Shown in pieces: positions 9,985 through 18,426 of a stretch of DNA of 64,000 nt (the stretch's first letter is position 1; each line of letters begins with the position of its first letter). Location: positions 1-64,000 of the forward strand of contig JARGEQ010000073.1 of NCBI GenBank assembly GCA_029211145.1, read 5' to 3'. Source of the stretch: Marinimicrococcus flavescens (GTDB taxonomy: Bacteria > Pseudomonadota > Alphaproteobacteria > Geminicoccales > Geminicoccaceae). Made by a program: the position numbers and the translations under genes. The notes beneath the pieces were generated by a model. It was given only the letters and a program-made list of their open reading frames with translations. It had not been told where the DNA came from and ran no database searches.

Positions 9985-10824
9985 TCAGCAGACCGAGGCG
10001 AAGCGCTCGGCGCAGACCGCCAGCACCTCCTCGGGCGGGCGGCGCCACCAGTTTCCGGCCGAGAAGATCTCCACCTCGATCATGCCGTCATAGCCCGCTG
10101 CCTCGGCCAGCCCGCGCAGGCGGCGGATGTCGGCCACACCGTCGCCCATCATGCCGCGGTCGAGCAGCATGTCCCGGGTCGGCACCAGCCAGTCGCAGAC
10201 ATGGAGGGCCAGCAGCCGGCCGGCCTCGCCGGCGCGGGCGATCTCGGCCTCGATCCTCGGGTCCCACCAGACATGGTAGACGTCCACCGCCACCCCGGTG
10301 CCGGCGCCGAGCTCCGCGCAGAGATCGTTGGCCTGGCCCAGCGTGTTCACGCAGGAGCGGTCGGCGGCGTACATCGGGTGCAGGGGCTCGATGGCGAGCG
10401 GGATGCCGGCGTCTTGGGCGTAGGGCAGCAGCTCGGCGATGCCGTCTTTGACCTGCGCGCGGGCGCCGGGCAGGTCGCGCGAGCCTTCCGGCAGCCCGCC
10501 CACCACCAGCACGAGGCACTGCGCCCCAAGGGCCGCCGCCTCGTCCACCGCCCGGCGGTTGTCCTCGGCGATGCGGCGGCGCTGGGCGGCGTCGCCTGCC
10601 GGGAACATGCCGCCGCGGCAGTGGCCGGTGACGGTGAGCCCGGCGTCGCGGATCATCCGCGCGGCGCGCTCGAGACCGATCGCCGCCACCTGGTCGCGCC
10701 AGGGGGCGATGCCCCTGATGCCCGCCCGGGCGATGCCGTCGATGGCCTCGTCGAGCCGCCAGCGCTCGCGCACCGTGGCGGTGTTGATGGAGAGCAGCTC
10801 GGGGTGCCGGGCAAGATCGCGCAT
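9985..10824 (-). CDS. Sugar phosphate isomerase/epimerase family protein
   Basis: A 279-residue xylose-isomerase-like TIM barrel. Visible family features are AIEPLHPMYAADRSCVNTLGQAND (metal-ligand Glu in strand 5), VAVDVYHVWWDP (Asp and His) and the C-terminal GMIEVEIFS (Glu). These barrels bind a divalent metal and catalyse isomerisation, epimerisation, dehydration or beta-elimination on keto-sugars. It starts 4 bp after the DUF993 stop and is the last gene of the catabolic block. The residue pattern suggests an active metal site. The exact substrate is not deducible; pairing with Gfo/Idh dehydrogenases points to a keto-sugar intermediate. Confidence 0.85.
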   Translation of the reverse strand: MRDLARHPELLSINTATVRERWRLDEAIDGIARAGIRGIAPWRDQVAAIGLERAARMIRDAGLTVTGHCRGGMFPAGDAAQRRRIAEDNRRAVDEAAALGAQCLVLVVGGLPEGSRDLPGARAQVKDGIAELLPYAQDAGIPLAIEPLHPMYAADRSCVNTLGQANDLCAELGAGTGVAVDVYHVWWDPRIEAEIARAGEAGRLLALHVCDWLVPTRDMLLDRGMMGDGVADIRRLRGLAEAAGYDGMIEVEIFSAGNWWRRPPEEVLAVCAERFASVC

Positions 10825-10828
10825 CGGC

Positions 10829-11992
10829 TCAGCCCTCCAGCCCGTGCACCGCCAGCAGGCTCCTCATGCGGGCGGTGGCCAGTTCCGGATCCTGCAGCAG
10901 CCCGGCCCGGTCGGCCAGCCGGAAGAGCTCCGCCAGATGGAGGAGCGAGCGGGCGCTCTGCTGGCCGCCCACCATGGTGAAATGGTCCTGGTGGCCGTTG
11001 AGCCAGGCCATGAGCACCACCCCGGTCTTGTAGAAGCGGGTGGGGGCGCGGAAGACGTGGCGCGAGAGCGGCACGGTGGGGGCGAGGATCTCCCGGTAGC
11101 GCTCGTGCTCGTCCGCGGCCAGGGCGGCCAGCGCCGCCGAGGCGGCCGGGGCGATGGCGTCGAAGATGCCGAGCAGGGCGTCGGAATGATGCTCGCCGTC
11201 GCCCAGGATGAGCTCGGGATAGTCGAAGTCGTCGCCGGTATACATGCGTACGGACTCCGGCAGGCGGCTTCGCATGGCGATCTCGTGCCGCTTGTCGAGC
11301 AGCGAGACCTTGATCCCGTCCACCTTCGCGGCGTTGCGGGCGAGGATGTCGAGGCAGACCTCCATGGCCTCGCCGTGATCGCCCCGGCCCCAGTAGCCCT
11401 CCAGCGCCGGGTCGAACATCCCGCCCAGCCAGTGGATGATCACCGGCTCCCTCACCTGGCCCAGGATCCGGTCGTAGACCCGGCCGTAGTCGTCGGGCGA
11501 GCGGGCGCAGGCGGCAAGCGCCCTGGAGGCCATGAGGATGATCCGCCCGCCTGCCGCCTCGACCGCCGCGCACTGCTCCTCGTAGGCGGCGATCACCTGC
11601 TCGACGGAAAGGCCCGGGTCGGGGGCCAGATGGTCGGTGCCGGCACCGCAGGCGATGAGCCGCCCGGGCCTGCCGCCCGAGGCCGCCACGGCGCGGCGGA
11701 TCAGCTCGAGGCTTTTGGCCCAGTCCAGCCCCATGCCGCGCTGGGCGGTATCCATGGCCTCGGCCACCCCCAGACCCAGCGACCAGAGATGCTCGCGGTA
11801 GGCCAGCGTGCGCTCCCAGTCGATGGCGGGCTCCAGCCAGGGATCCACCTCGGCCAGCGGGTCGGCCACCACGTGGGCCGCGGCATAGGCCACCCTTGTG
11901 AAGGGGCGGGAGGGGGGATCGAAGCGCAGGGGCTCGCCGGTGCGCCAAGTCTCGCTGCCGCCGCCCGCCAGGGGAAGCCGGATCTCTGCCAT
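10829..11992 (-). CDS. DUF993 family protein (DapA-like barrel)
   Basis: A 387-residue protein matching the DUF993 family, which I know as distant relatives of dihydrodipicolinate synthase found next to Gfo/Idh dehydrogenases and TIM-barrel isomerases in sugar catabolic operons. Recognisable stretches are WERTLAYREHLWSLGLGVAEAMDTAQRGMGLDW (about 60-92), CGAGTDHL, IIHWLGGMFDPALEGYWG and DGIKVSLLDKRHEIAMR, where the Lys of GIKVSLLD is a candidate Schiff-base residue. It sits 15 bp after the dehydrogenase gene and 4 bp before the isomerase, so the three are co-transcribed. The reaction is unknown; an aldolase or lyase step is a reasonable inference. Confidence 0.85.
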   Translation of the reverse strand: MAEIRLPLAGGGSETWRTGEPLRFDPPSRPFTRVAYAAAHVVADPLAEVDPWLEPAIDWERTLAYREHLWSLGLGVAEAMDTAQRGMGLDWAKSLELIRRAVAASGGRPGRLIACGAGTDHLAPDPGLSVEQVIAAYEEQCAAVEAAGGRIILMASRALAACARSPDDYGRVYDRILGQVREPVIIHWLGGMFDPALEGYWGRGDHGEAMEVCLDILARNAAKVDGIKVSLLDKRHEIAMRSRLPESVRMYTGDDFDYPELILGDGEHHSDALLGIFDAIAPAASAALAALAADEHERYREILAPTVPLSRHVFRAPTRFYKTGVVLMAWLNGHQDHFTMVGGQQSARSLLHLAELFRLADRAGLLQDPELATARMRSLLAVHGLEG

Positions 11993-12007
11993 CTGCCCTC
12001 TCTCCCC

Positions 12008-13159
12008 TCAGGCCACCAGCGCCGGCACGTCGAGCCAGCGCCGCTCGGCCCAGCTTTTCAGCGCCAGCTCGGCCAGCTGCACGCCCTTGGCGCCCTCCAT
12101 CAGATCCCAGCGGAAGGGGGCGTCCTCGCAGACGTGGCGGATGAACATCTCCCACTGCGCCTTGAAGCCGTTGTCCCACACCTGGTTGTCGGGGACCTCC
12201 TGCCAGTCGCCGAGGAAGTCGTGCCTCTGGCGCTGGTCGGGGTTCCAGACCGGGCGGGGCGTGGCGACGCGCGGCTGGACGTAGCAGCGGGTGAGCCCGG
12301 CGCTGGCCGAGCCCAAGGTGCCGTCCACCTGGAAGACCACGAGATCGTCGCGCCGCACCCGGGTGGCCCAGGAGCTGTTGATCTGGGCGATCACCCCGCC
12401 CTCGAGCTCGAAGGTAGCGTAGCAGGCGTCGTCGGTGTCCGCGGCATAGCGGCGGCCGGCCTCGTCGACGCGCTCGGGAATGTGGGTGGCGCCCAGGCAG
12501 CTCAGGGCCCTGACCGGCCCGAAGAGATTGTCGAGCACGTAGCGCCAGTGGCAGACCATGTCGAGGATGATGCCGCCGCCCTCGTCCTTGCGGTAGTTCC
12601 AGGAGGGCCGCTGGGCCGGCTGCCAGTCCCCCTCGAAGACCCAGTAGCCGAACTCGCCTCGGACCGAGAGGATGCGGCCGAAGAAGCCCGCCTCGCGCAG
12701 CATGGCGAGCTTGCGCAGCCCCGGCAGGAAGAGCTTGTCCTGCACCACGCCGCTCTTGACGCCCTGCTCGCGGGCGAGCCTGGCCACCGCCAGCGCGTCC
12801 TCGAGCCGCTCGGCCACCGGCTTCTCGCAGTAGACGTGCTTGCCGGCGCGGATCGCCCGCTCGAGCAGGCCGGCGCGAAGCTGCGTGGAGGCGGCGTCGA
12901 AGAAGACCGTGTCCTCGGGCGAGGCGAGGGCGGCCTCCATGTCGGTGGTCCAGCGGGCGATGCCGTGCGCCTCGGCCAGTGCCCGGATCTTTCCGGCGTT
13001 GCGGCCGACGAGGACCGGGTCGGGCACGACCCGCTCGCCGCTCGAGAGGACCACACCGCCCTGCTCGCGGATCGCCAGGATGGAGCGGAGGAGATGCTGG
13101 TTCATCCCCATTCGTCCGGTAACGCCGTGCATCAGGATGCCCAGGCGCCGTGCGCTCAT
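12008..13159 (-). CDS. Gfo/Idh/MocA family oxidoreductase
   Basis: A 383-residue NAD(P)-dependent sugar dehydrogenase-like protein. The N-terminal dinucleotide fold is GILMHGVTGRMGMNQHL, so the usual GxGxxG is altered to G-V-T-G-R-M-G. The Gfo/Idh signature CEKPVA is at about 109-114, and the substrate domain contains GGIILDMVCHWRYVLDNLFG, in which the His replaces the usual catalytic 'D..H' arrangement (DMVCHW). It is 34 bp downstream of the DapA-like gene. In this family hydride transfer occurs at a sugar hydroxyl, often C3. It is only a distant paralogue of the other Gfo/Idh gene at 19264, so two different oxidation steps or substrates are likely. Confidence 0.88.
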   Translation of the reverse strand: MSARRLGILMHGVTGRMGMNQHLLRSILAIREQGGVVLSSGERVVPDPVLVGRNAGKIRALAEAHGIARWTTDMEAALASPEDTVFFDAASTQLRAGLLERAIRAGKHVYCEKPVAERLEDALAVARLAREQGVKSGVVQDKLFLPGLRKLAMLREAGFFGRILSVRGEFGYWVFEGDWQPAQRPSWNYRKDEGGGIILDMVCHWRYVLDNLFGPVRALSCLGATHIPERVDEAGRRYAADTDDACYATFELEGGVIAQINSSWATRVRRDDLVVFQVDGTLGSASAGLTRCYVQPRVATPRPVWNPDQRQRHDFLGDWQEVPDNQVWDNGFKAQWEMFIRHVCEDAPFRWDLMEGAKGVQLAELALKSWAERRWLDVPALVA

Positions 13160-13193
13160 TTTTCGTTCCCTCCCCCTGATCGATGCGGGCCGC

Positions 13194-14255
13194 TCAGCCG
13201 CGCCAGCGCTCCAGGTTCTCCGCCACGAAATCGTCGTCGACGAGCTCCGGCCAGGCTCTTCGCACCCGCTCGATCGCCTCCGCCTGGCCCGGGCTCATGA
13301 CCTCGCCGGGATCGAGGCAGAGCGCGGTGCGCATCAGCCCCTGGCGGCGCAGCACCTCGTGGCAGCCGGGGATGCAGCCCCGAAAGCCGTTGGCGGCGTC
13401 GAAGAGGGCGGCGTTGCAGGCGGTGACGGCGGAATCGAGGGCCAGGAGCTCCCGGTCGACCGCTCCCGCCTCGGCCGTCTTCCGCAGCCGCTCGAAGAGC
13501 CGCACGGCACTCCGCGTCCACACGCTCCAGTGACCCAGCAGCCCGCCCCTGATGCGCATCTCGACGGGGCCCGTGGCGGTGGGCACGCGGAAGGGGATCA
13601 GCAGGTCGAGGACGATGTGGTCGTCGTTGCCTGTATAGAGGGTGATCCGGTCCCCGGCCCCGGCCTCGGCCACGCCGCTCAGCACGTCCAGCGTACGGTA
13701 GCGGTCGAAGGGGGCGATCTTGATGGCCACCACATTGTCGATGGCCGCAAAGCGCCGCCAGAAGCCGCGCGAGAGGCGCTGCCCGCCCACCGCCTCCTGC
13801 AGGTAGAAGCCCACGAGCGGGATCTCGGCGGCCACCGCCTCGCAGTGCGCCACCAGCGCGTCCTCGTCCGCCCCGCGCAGCGCCACGAGGCTCAAAAGGC
13901 CGGCGTGGTAGCCCAGATCCACCGCGATGCGGGCCTCCTGCACGGCCTGGGCGGTGGGGCCGGCGAGGCCCGCCACCAGCGCCAGGGGCCGCTCGGTCCA
14001 CTCCCGCGCCGTCCGCGCTGCCAGCTCGAGCACCGGCCGGTAGAGCCCGGCCTCGCGGATCGCGAACTGGGTGGCGTGCACCCCCACCGCCAGCCCGCCC
14101 GCCCCGGCGTCGACATAGTAGCGGGTGAGCGCCCGCTGGGAGACCGTATCCAGCCGGCGCTCCTCGTCGAGGGCCAGCGGGTGGGCGGGGATCACCGTCC
14201 CCTCGCGGAGGAGCCGGGCTATCTCCGGAGGCAGCTCGGCGCGGTGCAGCGGCAT
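13194..14255 (-). CDS. Dihydrodipicolinate synthase (DapA) family aldolase/dehydratase
   Basis: A 353-residue DapA-superfamily barrel. The candidate Schiff-base lysine is Lys179 in NVVAIKIAPFD and the partner tyrosine Tyr151 in LVGFYLQEAVGG. It begins MPLHRAELPPEIARLLREGTV, then GTVIPAHPLALDEERRLD, the region where canonical members have the TP(F/L) start. It is too long and too divergent to be the lysine-biosynthesis enzyme (about 290 residues); family relatives act as pyruvate-forming aldolases or sugar-acid dehydratases. ATG at 14255 has GAGGG 7 nt upstream. Its promoter region contains a palindrome related to one in front of tctC, so it heads the second transcription unit of the block. 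Confidence 0.85.
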   Translation of the reverse strand: MPLHRAELPPEIARLLREGTVIPAHPLALDEERRLDTVSQRALTRYYVDAGAGGLAVGVHATQFAIREAGLYRPVLELAARTAREWTERPLALVAGLAGPTAQAVQEARIAVDLGYHAGLLSLVALRGADEDALVAHCEAVAAEIPLVGFYLQEAVGGQRLSRGFWRRFAAIDNVVAIKIAPFDRYRTLDVLSGVAEAGAGDRITLYTGNDDHIVLDLLIPFRVPTATGPVEMRIRGGLLGHWSVWTRSAVRLFERLRKTAEAGAVDRELLALDSAVTACNAALFDAANGFRGCIPGCHEVLRRQGLMRTALCLDPGEVMSPGQAEAIERVRRAWPELVDDDFVAENLERWRG

Positions 14256-14267
14256 GGCGCGACCCTC

Positions 14268-14285
14268 AAGTAACCGGATGGTTAC
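14268..14285. promoter_or_regulatory. Candidate TetR operator in front of the DapA-like gene
   Basis: GTAACC (14270-14275), GGAT, GGTTAC (14280-14285) form an inverted repeat 15 nt upstream of the aldolase start. The longer string 14268-14284 matches 13 of 17 positions of the palindrome at 23435-23451 upstream of tctC. Both lie in the AT-rich promoter parts of genes adjoining the TetR gene at 14393. Confidence 0.55.
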
Positions 14286-14392
14286 AACTTCGCCGCCCGC
14301 CCGGCCCGCTGTCAAGCGGATAGCGGAGAGTGGCCGTGGACCGGCGGGAGCGGTCGGAGATCCGCCCGCCCGCGCCGTCTGCCGCCGGACCC

Positions 14393-15064
14393 TCAGGGCC
14401 GCAGATAGCCCAGGATCACTTCCAGCACGTGGCGCTTGCGGGCCTCCAGCATGGGCCGGGCGGCGAGGTCGCGCTCGAAGATGGTGGAGAGGGTGTGGAT
14501 GTTGGAGAAGTAGAAGTAGCAGATGCCGGCGACGGAGACGTAGAGCTGGACCGGGTCGACGTCCCTGCGGAACACGCCGGCCCCGGCACCGCGCGCCAGC
14601 ACCTTCTCCAGGGTCTGGACCACCGGGATGTTGATCCTGGCCCCTTCGCCGGAGCCGCGCAGATAGCGGGCGCGGTGCATGTTCTCGGTGTTGAGCATGC
14701 TGACGAAATGCGGGTGGTCGAGAAAATAGTCGAAGGTGAAGTCGATGAGCCGGGCGATCGCCTGGGCCGGCTCCATGGCTTCCAGATGAAGATCGCTCTC
14801 GCTGTGGCGGATGTCCTCGTAGGTGTGTAGCAAGGCGGCGGTGAAGAGCGCCTCCTTGTTGCCGAAATAATGGTAGAGCATGCGCTTGTTGACGCCGGCC
14901 CGGGCGGCGATGGCGTCGATGCGCGCCCCGCCCAGCCCGTGCGCCGAGAATTCCGCCACCGCCGCTTCCAGGATGGCTGCACGGGTGCGCTCCGGGTTGC
15001 GCTGGCGGGCGTCCTCGGCGGAAGCGGGCCGCCTGCTGCGGGACTTGAGAACGGCCTCGGTCAT
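14393..15064 (-). CDS. TetR family transcriptional regulator
   Basis: A 223-residue regulator. The N-terminal helix-turn-helix is RTRAAILEAAVAEFSAHGLGGARIDAIAARAGVNKRMLYHYFGNKEAL (about 27-73), the standard TetR pattern. The C-terminal half, with FTFDYFLDHPHFVSMLNTENMHRARYLRGS, is of the RutR-like C-terminal type, in which small ligands are bound. It lies between the two halves of the catabolic block and is 137 bp upstream of the aldolase, whose promoter carries a palindrome. The most economical model is a repressor of the block released by a pathway intermediate. It begins at the ATG at 15064, 32 bp after the GNAT stop. Confidence 0.92.
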   Translation of the reverse strand: MTEAVLKSRSRRPASAEDARQRNPERTRAAILEAAVAEFSAHGLGGARIDAIAARAGVNKRMLYHYFGNKEALFTAALLHTYEDIRHSESDLHLEAMEPAQAIARLIDFTFDYFLDHPHFVSMLNTENMHRARYLRGSGEGARINIPVVQTLEKVLARGAGAGVFRRDVDPVQLYVSVAGICYFYFSNIHTLSTIFERDLAARPMLEARKRHVLEVILGYLRP

Positions 15065-15096
15065 GGCCCTGGGACTGACACTGACAAAAGATCCTT

Positions 15097-15969
15097 TCAG
15101 CCGAGCTCGGGGCCGGCGATGGCGTGGAGGGCGGCTGCCTCGCCCGGGGCATGGGCGCTGCCCTGCAGCATGCGGGTGAAGCCGCGCAGCCTTGCGGCCC
15201 CGCGCTCCTCGAGCCAGCGGCGAAAGCTGCGGCTTTCCTCCGGGACGTCGAGGATCACCGCGCCCCCGAACGCCCGGGCGGCGGCGGCCGCGAGGGCCGG
15301 TGCCGCTTCCGGCGCCGTGGCGACGAGCGGGCCGATCTGCCCGGCCCGGCGCCCGGGGCGGCCCAGCACATAGCCCACGAGCCGCCCTTGCGCACGGGCG
15401 ACATGCGCCGCCGCCGGCGCCCGCTCCTGCAGATGGGCGAGGATCCTTCCCCGCTCCATGCCCCCGAGCTCGCGGTCGAGCGCCAGGACCCCGGCCATGG
15501 CGGCCTCGTCCATGGGCGCGATCTCCATGCCTTCCGGCGCCGTTGCCGCGAGCGCGCCGGAAGGCGCCTGCCAGCGGGCGAGGGCGTGGCAGTCCATGAA
15601 GCCCAGCTTGGCGTAGAGCGGCCGGCCGAGCCCGGTGGCGTCGAGGCCGGGACGCCGGCCTTCCTCCTGTGCGATCTCGAGGCAGCGCGCGAAGAGCCGC
15701 GAGCCCAGCCCCCGGCGGCGGAACTCTTGCGTCACCAGCACCATGCTGATCCAGCACAAGGCCGGGCCCAGCCTCAGGACCAGCGCGGTGGCAACCGGCC
15801 GGCCGTCATGGAAGAGGCCGCGCCCGTGCCCGGCCTCCAGCATGAAGGCCCAGTCGGAAGGCGTCTGGTTCCAGCCCGCCTCGTCCGAGAGCGGGCAGGC
15901 GGCAGCGGCGTCGGCAGGGCCCAGCCGGCGCTCCTCGAGCGGCTCAGAACACCCCGTCGCGGACCTCAT
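15097..15969 (-). CDS. GNAT family N-acetyltransferase
   Basis: A 290-residue protein with two acetyltransferase-like halves. The N-terminal GNAT core shows the acetyl-CoA pyrophosphate loop RRRGLGSRLFARCLE (about 86-100) and LYAKLGFMDCHALARW. The C-terminal half (from about 195) with VLGRPGRRAGQIGPLVATAPEAAPALAAA is the DUF1835/YitH-like acetyltransferase extension seen in similar proteins. It overlaps the 3' end of the upstream gene by 26 bp, indicating translational coupling. A role in the sugar pathway is not obvious; acetylation of an amino-sugar or a detoxification role are possible. Confidence 0.85.
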   Translation of the reverse strand: MRSATGCSEPLEERRLGPADAAAACPLSDEAGWNQTPSDWAFMLEAGHGRGLFHDGRPVATALVLRLGPALCWISMVLVTQEFRRRGLGSRLFARCLEIAQEEGRRPGLDATGLGRPLYAKLGFMDCHALARWQAPSGALAATAPEGMEIAPMDEAAMAGVLALDRELGGMERGRILAHLQERAPAAAHVARAQGRLVGYVLGRPGRRAGQIGPLVATAPEAAPALAAAAARAFGGAVILDVPEESRSFRRWLEERGAARLRGFTRMLQGSAHAPGEAAALHAIAGPELG

Positions 15970-16975
15970 AATGGGTCGGCTTGTCGAGGGTGGGCTGGCC
16001 GCGGGCGAGCCAGTCGGCGGTCCAATGGATCATCCTTTCCAGCGGCACCGAGGGATAGCCCAAAAGGGCGGCGGCGGAAGCGGCGTTGACCAGCCAGCCG
16101 GAAGGGGCCTCGGCGCCGGTCAGGACCGGCTCGCGCCCCAGAAGCTGAGCGAACCTTCGAGCGAGCCAGCGAATGCTCACCGTCTCGGGCCCGCTCACGT
16201 TGAGCGGGCTGGTGGGCGAGGTGGCGTGGGCGAGGCAGCGCAGGGCCGCGGCATTGGCGTCGCCCTGCCAGATCACGTTGACATGGCCCATGGAGAGATC
16301 CACCGGCTCGCCCGTCATGACCTTGCGGGCCACGTCGTGGAGCACGCCGTAGCGCATGTCGATGGCGTAGTTGAGGCGGAAGAGCCGCCCCGCCGTGCCG
16401 TGCAGGTGCGAGAAGTGCAGGAAGACCCGCTCGCGGCCGATGCAGGACCAGGCGTAGTCGCCGGCGGGGGCGGCGGGCGGCACGTCCTCGGTGGCACCGC
16501 CCGAGGTCACCGGAACGAACGGATAGACGCAGCCCGTGGAGAACGCGACGATCCGCGACCGACAAAAATGCTCGGCCACGAGGGCGGGAGCCAGCACGTT
16601 CATCGCCCATGTCAGGTGCTCGGCGCCCTGCGAGCCGAACTTGCGGCCGGCCATGAAGATCACGTTGGGTGCCTGCGGCAGGGCGGCCACCGCCGCGCGG
16701 TCCATGAGATCGCAGGCGATGCAGGTAATCCCGTCCTGCTCCAGGGCCTCCTTCAGCCCGGGCTCGCTGAACCGGGCCACCGCCAGGATGCGGCGGTCGG
16801 GGGCGGCCCGGCGGGCGAGGCGGGCCAGCGACGGACCCATCTTGCCGCCGGCCCCGAGGATCGCGATGTCGCCCGGGACCTTGGCGAGGTCGGCCACCAG
16901 CGCCTCGCCGGGCCGGGCCAGGAAGTCGTCCAGCTCCTCGACGGAGGCGAAGCGGTCGGGCAGATTCTGGCTCAC
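15944..16975 (-). CDS. NAD(P)-binding epimerase/dehydratase-like protein
   Basis: A 343-residue extended-SDR-like protein. It begins with a 40-residue preface (SVEELDDFLARPGEALVADLAKVPGD) before the dinucleotide motif GAGGKMG (at about 41-47). FSTGCVYPF aligns with the extended-SDR S/T-S-V-Y region, but the expected YxxxK is replaced by YAWSCIGRE, so the normal catalytic Lys is missing. LNVSGPETVSIRWLARRFAQLLG is the usual C-terminal epimerase segment. The GTG at 16975 overlaps the preceding stop (GTGA) and has GGAGG 7 nt upstream. With the altered active site it may work by a different mechanism or have a binding role. Confidence 0.75.
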   Translation of the reverse strand: MSQNLPDRFASVEELDDFLARPGEALVADLAKVPGDIAILGAGGKMGPSLARLARRAAPDRRILAVARFSEPGLKEALEQDGITCIACDLMDRAAVAALPQAPNVIFMAGRKFGSQGAEHLTWAMNVLAPALVAEHFCRSRIVAFSTGCVYPFVPVTSGGATEDVPPAAPAGDYAWSCIGRERVFLHFSHLHGTAGRLFRLNYAIDMRYGVLHDVARKVMTGEPVDLSMGHVNVIWQGDANAAALRCLAHATSPTSPLNVSGPETVSIRWLARRFAQLLGREPVLTGAEAPSGWLVNAASAAALLGYPSVPLERMIHWTADWLARGQPTLDKPTHYEVRDGVF

Positions 16976-18426
16976 GGGCGGGCCTCCGCAGGAAGGATCG
17001 GCCCCTCGGGTGCCGGGGGCATCGGGCGCATCGAGGCGAAGTCGGGCAGGGCGGCGGTGGCGAAGCCCGGGCAGTCCAGCGAGCGCAGGTCGAGCCTGCC
17101 GGCATCGATCCGGAGCCGCACGGTGCCGTTCGAGCGCGCGTAGAGACCCTGATGGGCCTCGAGGAAGGCCTGCTGCTCGGCCTCGGGCGCGAAGCTCATG
17201 CCGTCGATGAAGTGGTGGCCGTTGCGCTCGACATGGCCGAGCCCGAGCGTCGCCACCAGCGCCAGATCCTGCTGCACCGAGACTCCGGCCAGGGTAGTGA
17301 GGTCCTCGGCCGACATGAAGAAGCGCTTTCGACCTGTCTCCTTGTTCCAGCGGGTGCAGCGGGCGGCGTTCATGAACGACTTGAAGAAACCCTTGCAGGT
17401 CTTGCTGGAGATGCCCTCGTAGCCCAGCGCCTTGCCCTGCACGAAGGCGTCGATGGTGCCGTCCGACTCGTCGAGGATCACCGGGCGGTGGCGGGCCAGG
17501 GGCTCGACGGAGCGCTCCAGCGCCACGGAGCGGGCGATGGGCTGCTCGATGAACAGGATGGCGGCCACCAGCCGCTCCAGCGCCGGCGTCTCCGTCATCC
17601 GCCGCCAGAGCTCGACCACCGCCTCGACGTCGCGGTACTGCTCGTTGCCGTCCAGCGTCGCCGCGTAGCCGGGCACCTCGCGGTCGAGCACCGCGGCGAT
17701 GGCCGCGAGCCGCTCCAGATCCTCCTCGATCTGCCCCGAGACCTTGAGCTTGTAGTGCCGGCAGCCATAGGCCCGCGCCACCTCCTCGAGCGTCTCCGGC
17801 AGGCCGTCGTCGCAGCGCTCCGGGCGGTCGGCGGCGGTGAGCGGGTCGACGAGCCCCACCGTGTGGCGCACGGCGATGGAGGGCGCCATGGAAAGGCCCG
17901 CCAGGAACCCGTCCATGTCGAAGCCGGCGAGATCGGGGGTGAGGGGACCTGCCTCGATGCCCGGCAAATTGGCCCGGATCATTGCCGCGAACGATGTTCC
18001 GAGCGCCCGGCCCAGCCCGTCGAGCACGGCGCGGTCGAGGAGTGCGGGCCCGTAGCCCGCCACCAGCGGGTTGAGGCCCAGCGCCGCCGCCTCCTTCATC
18101 TGGGCCGCATAGGTATCGGCAAAGAGGCCGAAGGCGGTGGCGGGGCCGTGCTCCCGGCGGAGCCTGCCGGCGATTGCCAGCGACTGGCGGAGCTGGGCCA
18201 GATTGTCCTCGTCCGAGAGTGCCAGGTTCTTGTCGAACCACTTGGCGGCGAGGCTCTCGGCGGCCACCCCCCAGGCCTCGCTGCCGTCCTCCAGCCTGAC
18301 GCGCACCCGGGCCACCGCCTGGGTGGCGTGGGTGACGGTGGTGACGCCGAAGCGGAAGGGCAGGCGCAGCGCCACGTCGCGCTCGAAAAGCCCGATCTCC
18401 TCGATGCTCAGGCGCGGGCGGCTCAT
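16972..18426 (-). CDS. Enolase-superfamily mandelate racemase/muconate lactonizing-like enzyme
   Basis: A 484-residue member of the enolase superfamily, whose members abstract a proton alpha to a carboxylate using a metal-bound enolate. Candidate residues are Lys in HYKLKVSG (KxK), Asp/Asn in TLDGNEQY, Glu in FIEQPIARS, Asp/Glu in ILDESDGTID and Lys in SSKTCKGFFKS. These are the usual metal-ligand and acid/base positions. It is some 80-100 residues longer than typical sugar-acid dehydratases, with extra sequence near the N- and C-termini. Acting on a sugar acid would match a carboxylate transporter and a DapA-like aldolase in the same block. Start ATG at 18426 overlaps the previous stop by 4 bp. 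Confidence 0.85.
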   Translation of the reverse strand: MSRPRLSIEEIGLFERDVALRLPFRFGVTTVTHATQAVARVRVRLEDGSEAWGVAAESLAAKWFDKNLALSDEDNLAQLRQSLAIAGRLRREHGPATAFGLFADTYAAQMKEAAALGLNPLVAGYGPALLDRAVLDGLGRALGTSFAAMIRANLPGIEAGPLTPDLAGFDMDGFLAGLSMAPSIAVRHTVGLVDPLTAADRPERCDDGLPETLEEVARAYGCRHYKLKVSGQIEEDLERLAAIAAVLDREVPGYAATLDGNEQYRDVEAVVELWRRMTETPALERLVAAILFIEQPIARSVALERSVEPLARHRPVILDESDGTIDAFVQGKALGYEGISSKTCKGFFKSFMNAARCTRWNKETGRKRFFMSAEDLTTLAGVSVQQDLALVATLGLGHVERNGHHFIDGMSFAPEAEQQAFLEAHQGLYARSNGTVRLRIDAGRLDLRSLDCPGFATAALPDFASMRPMPPAPEGPILPAEARP

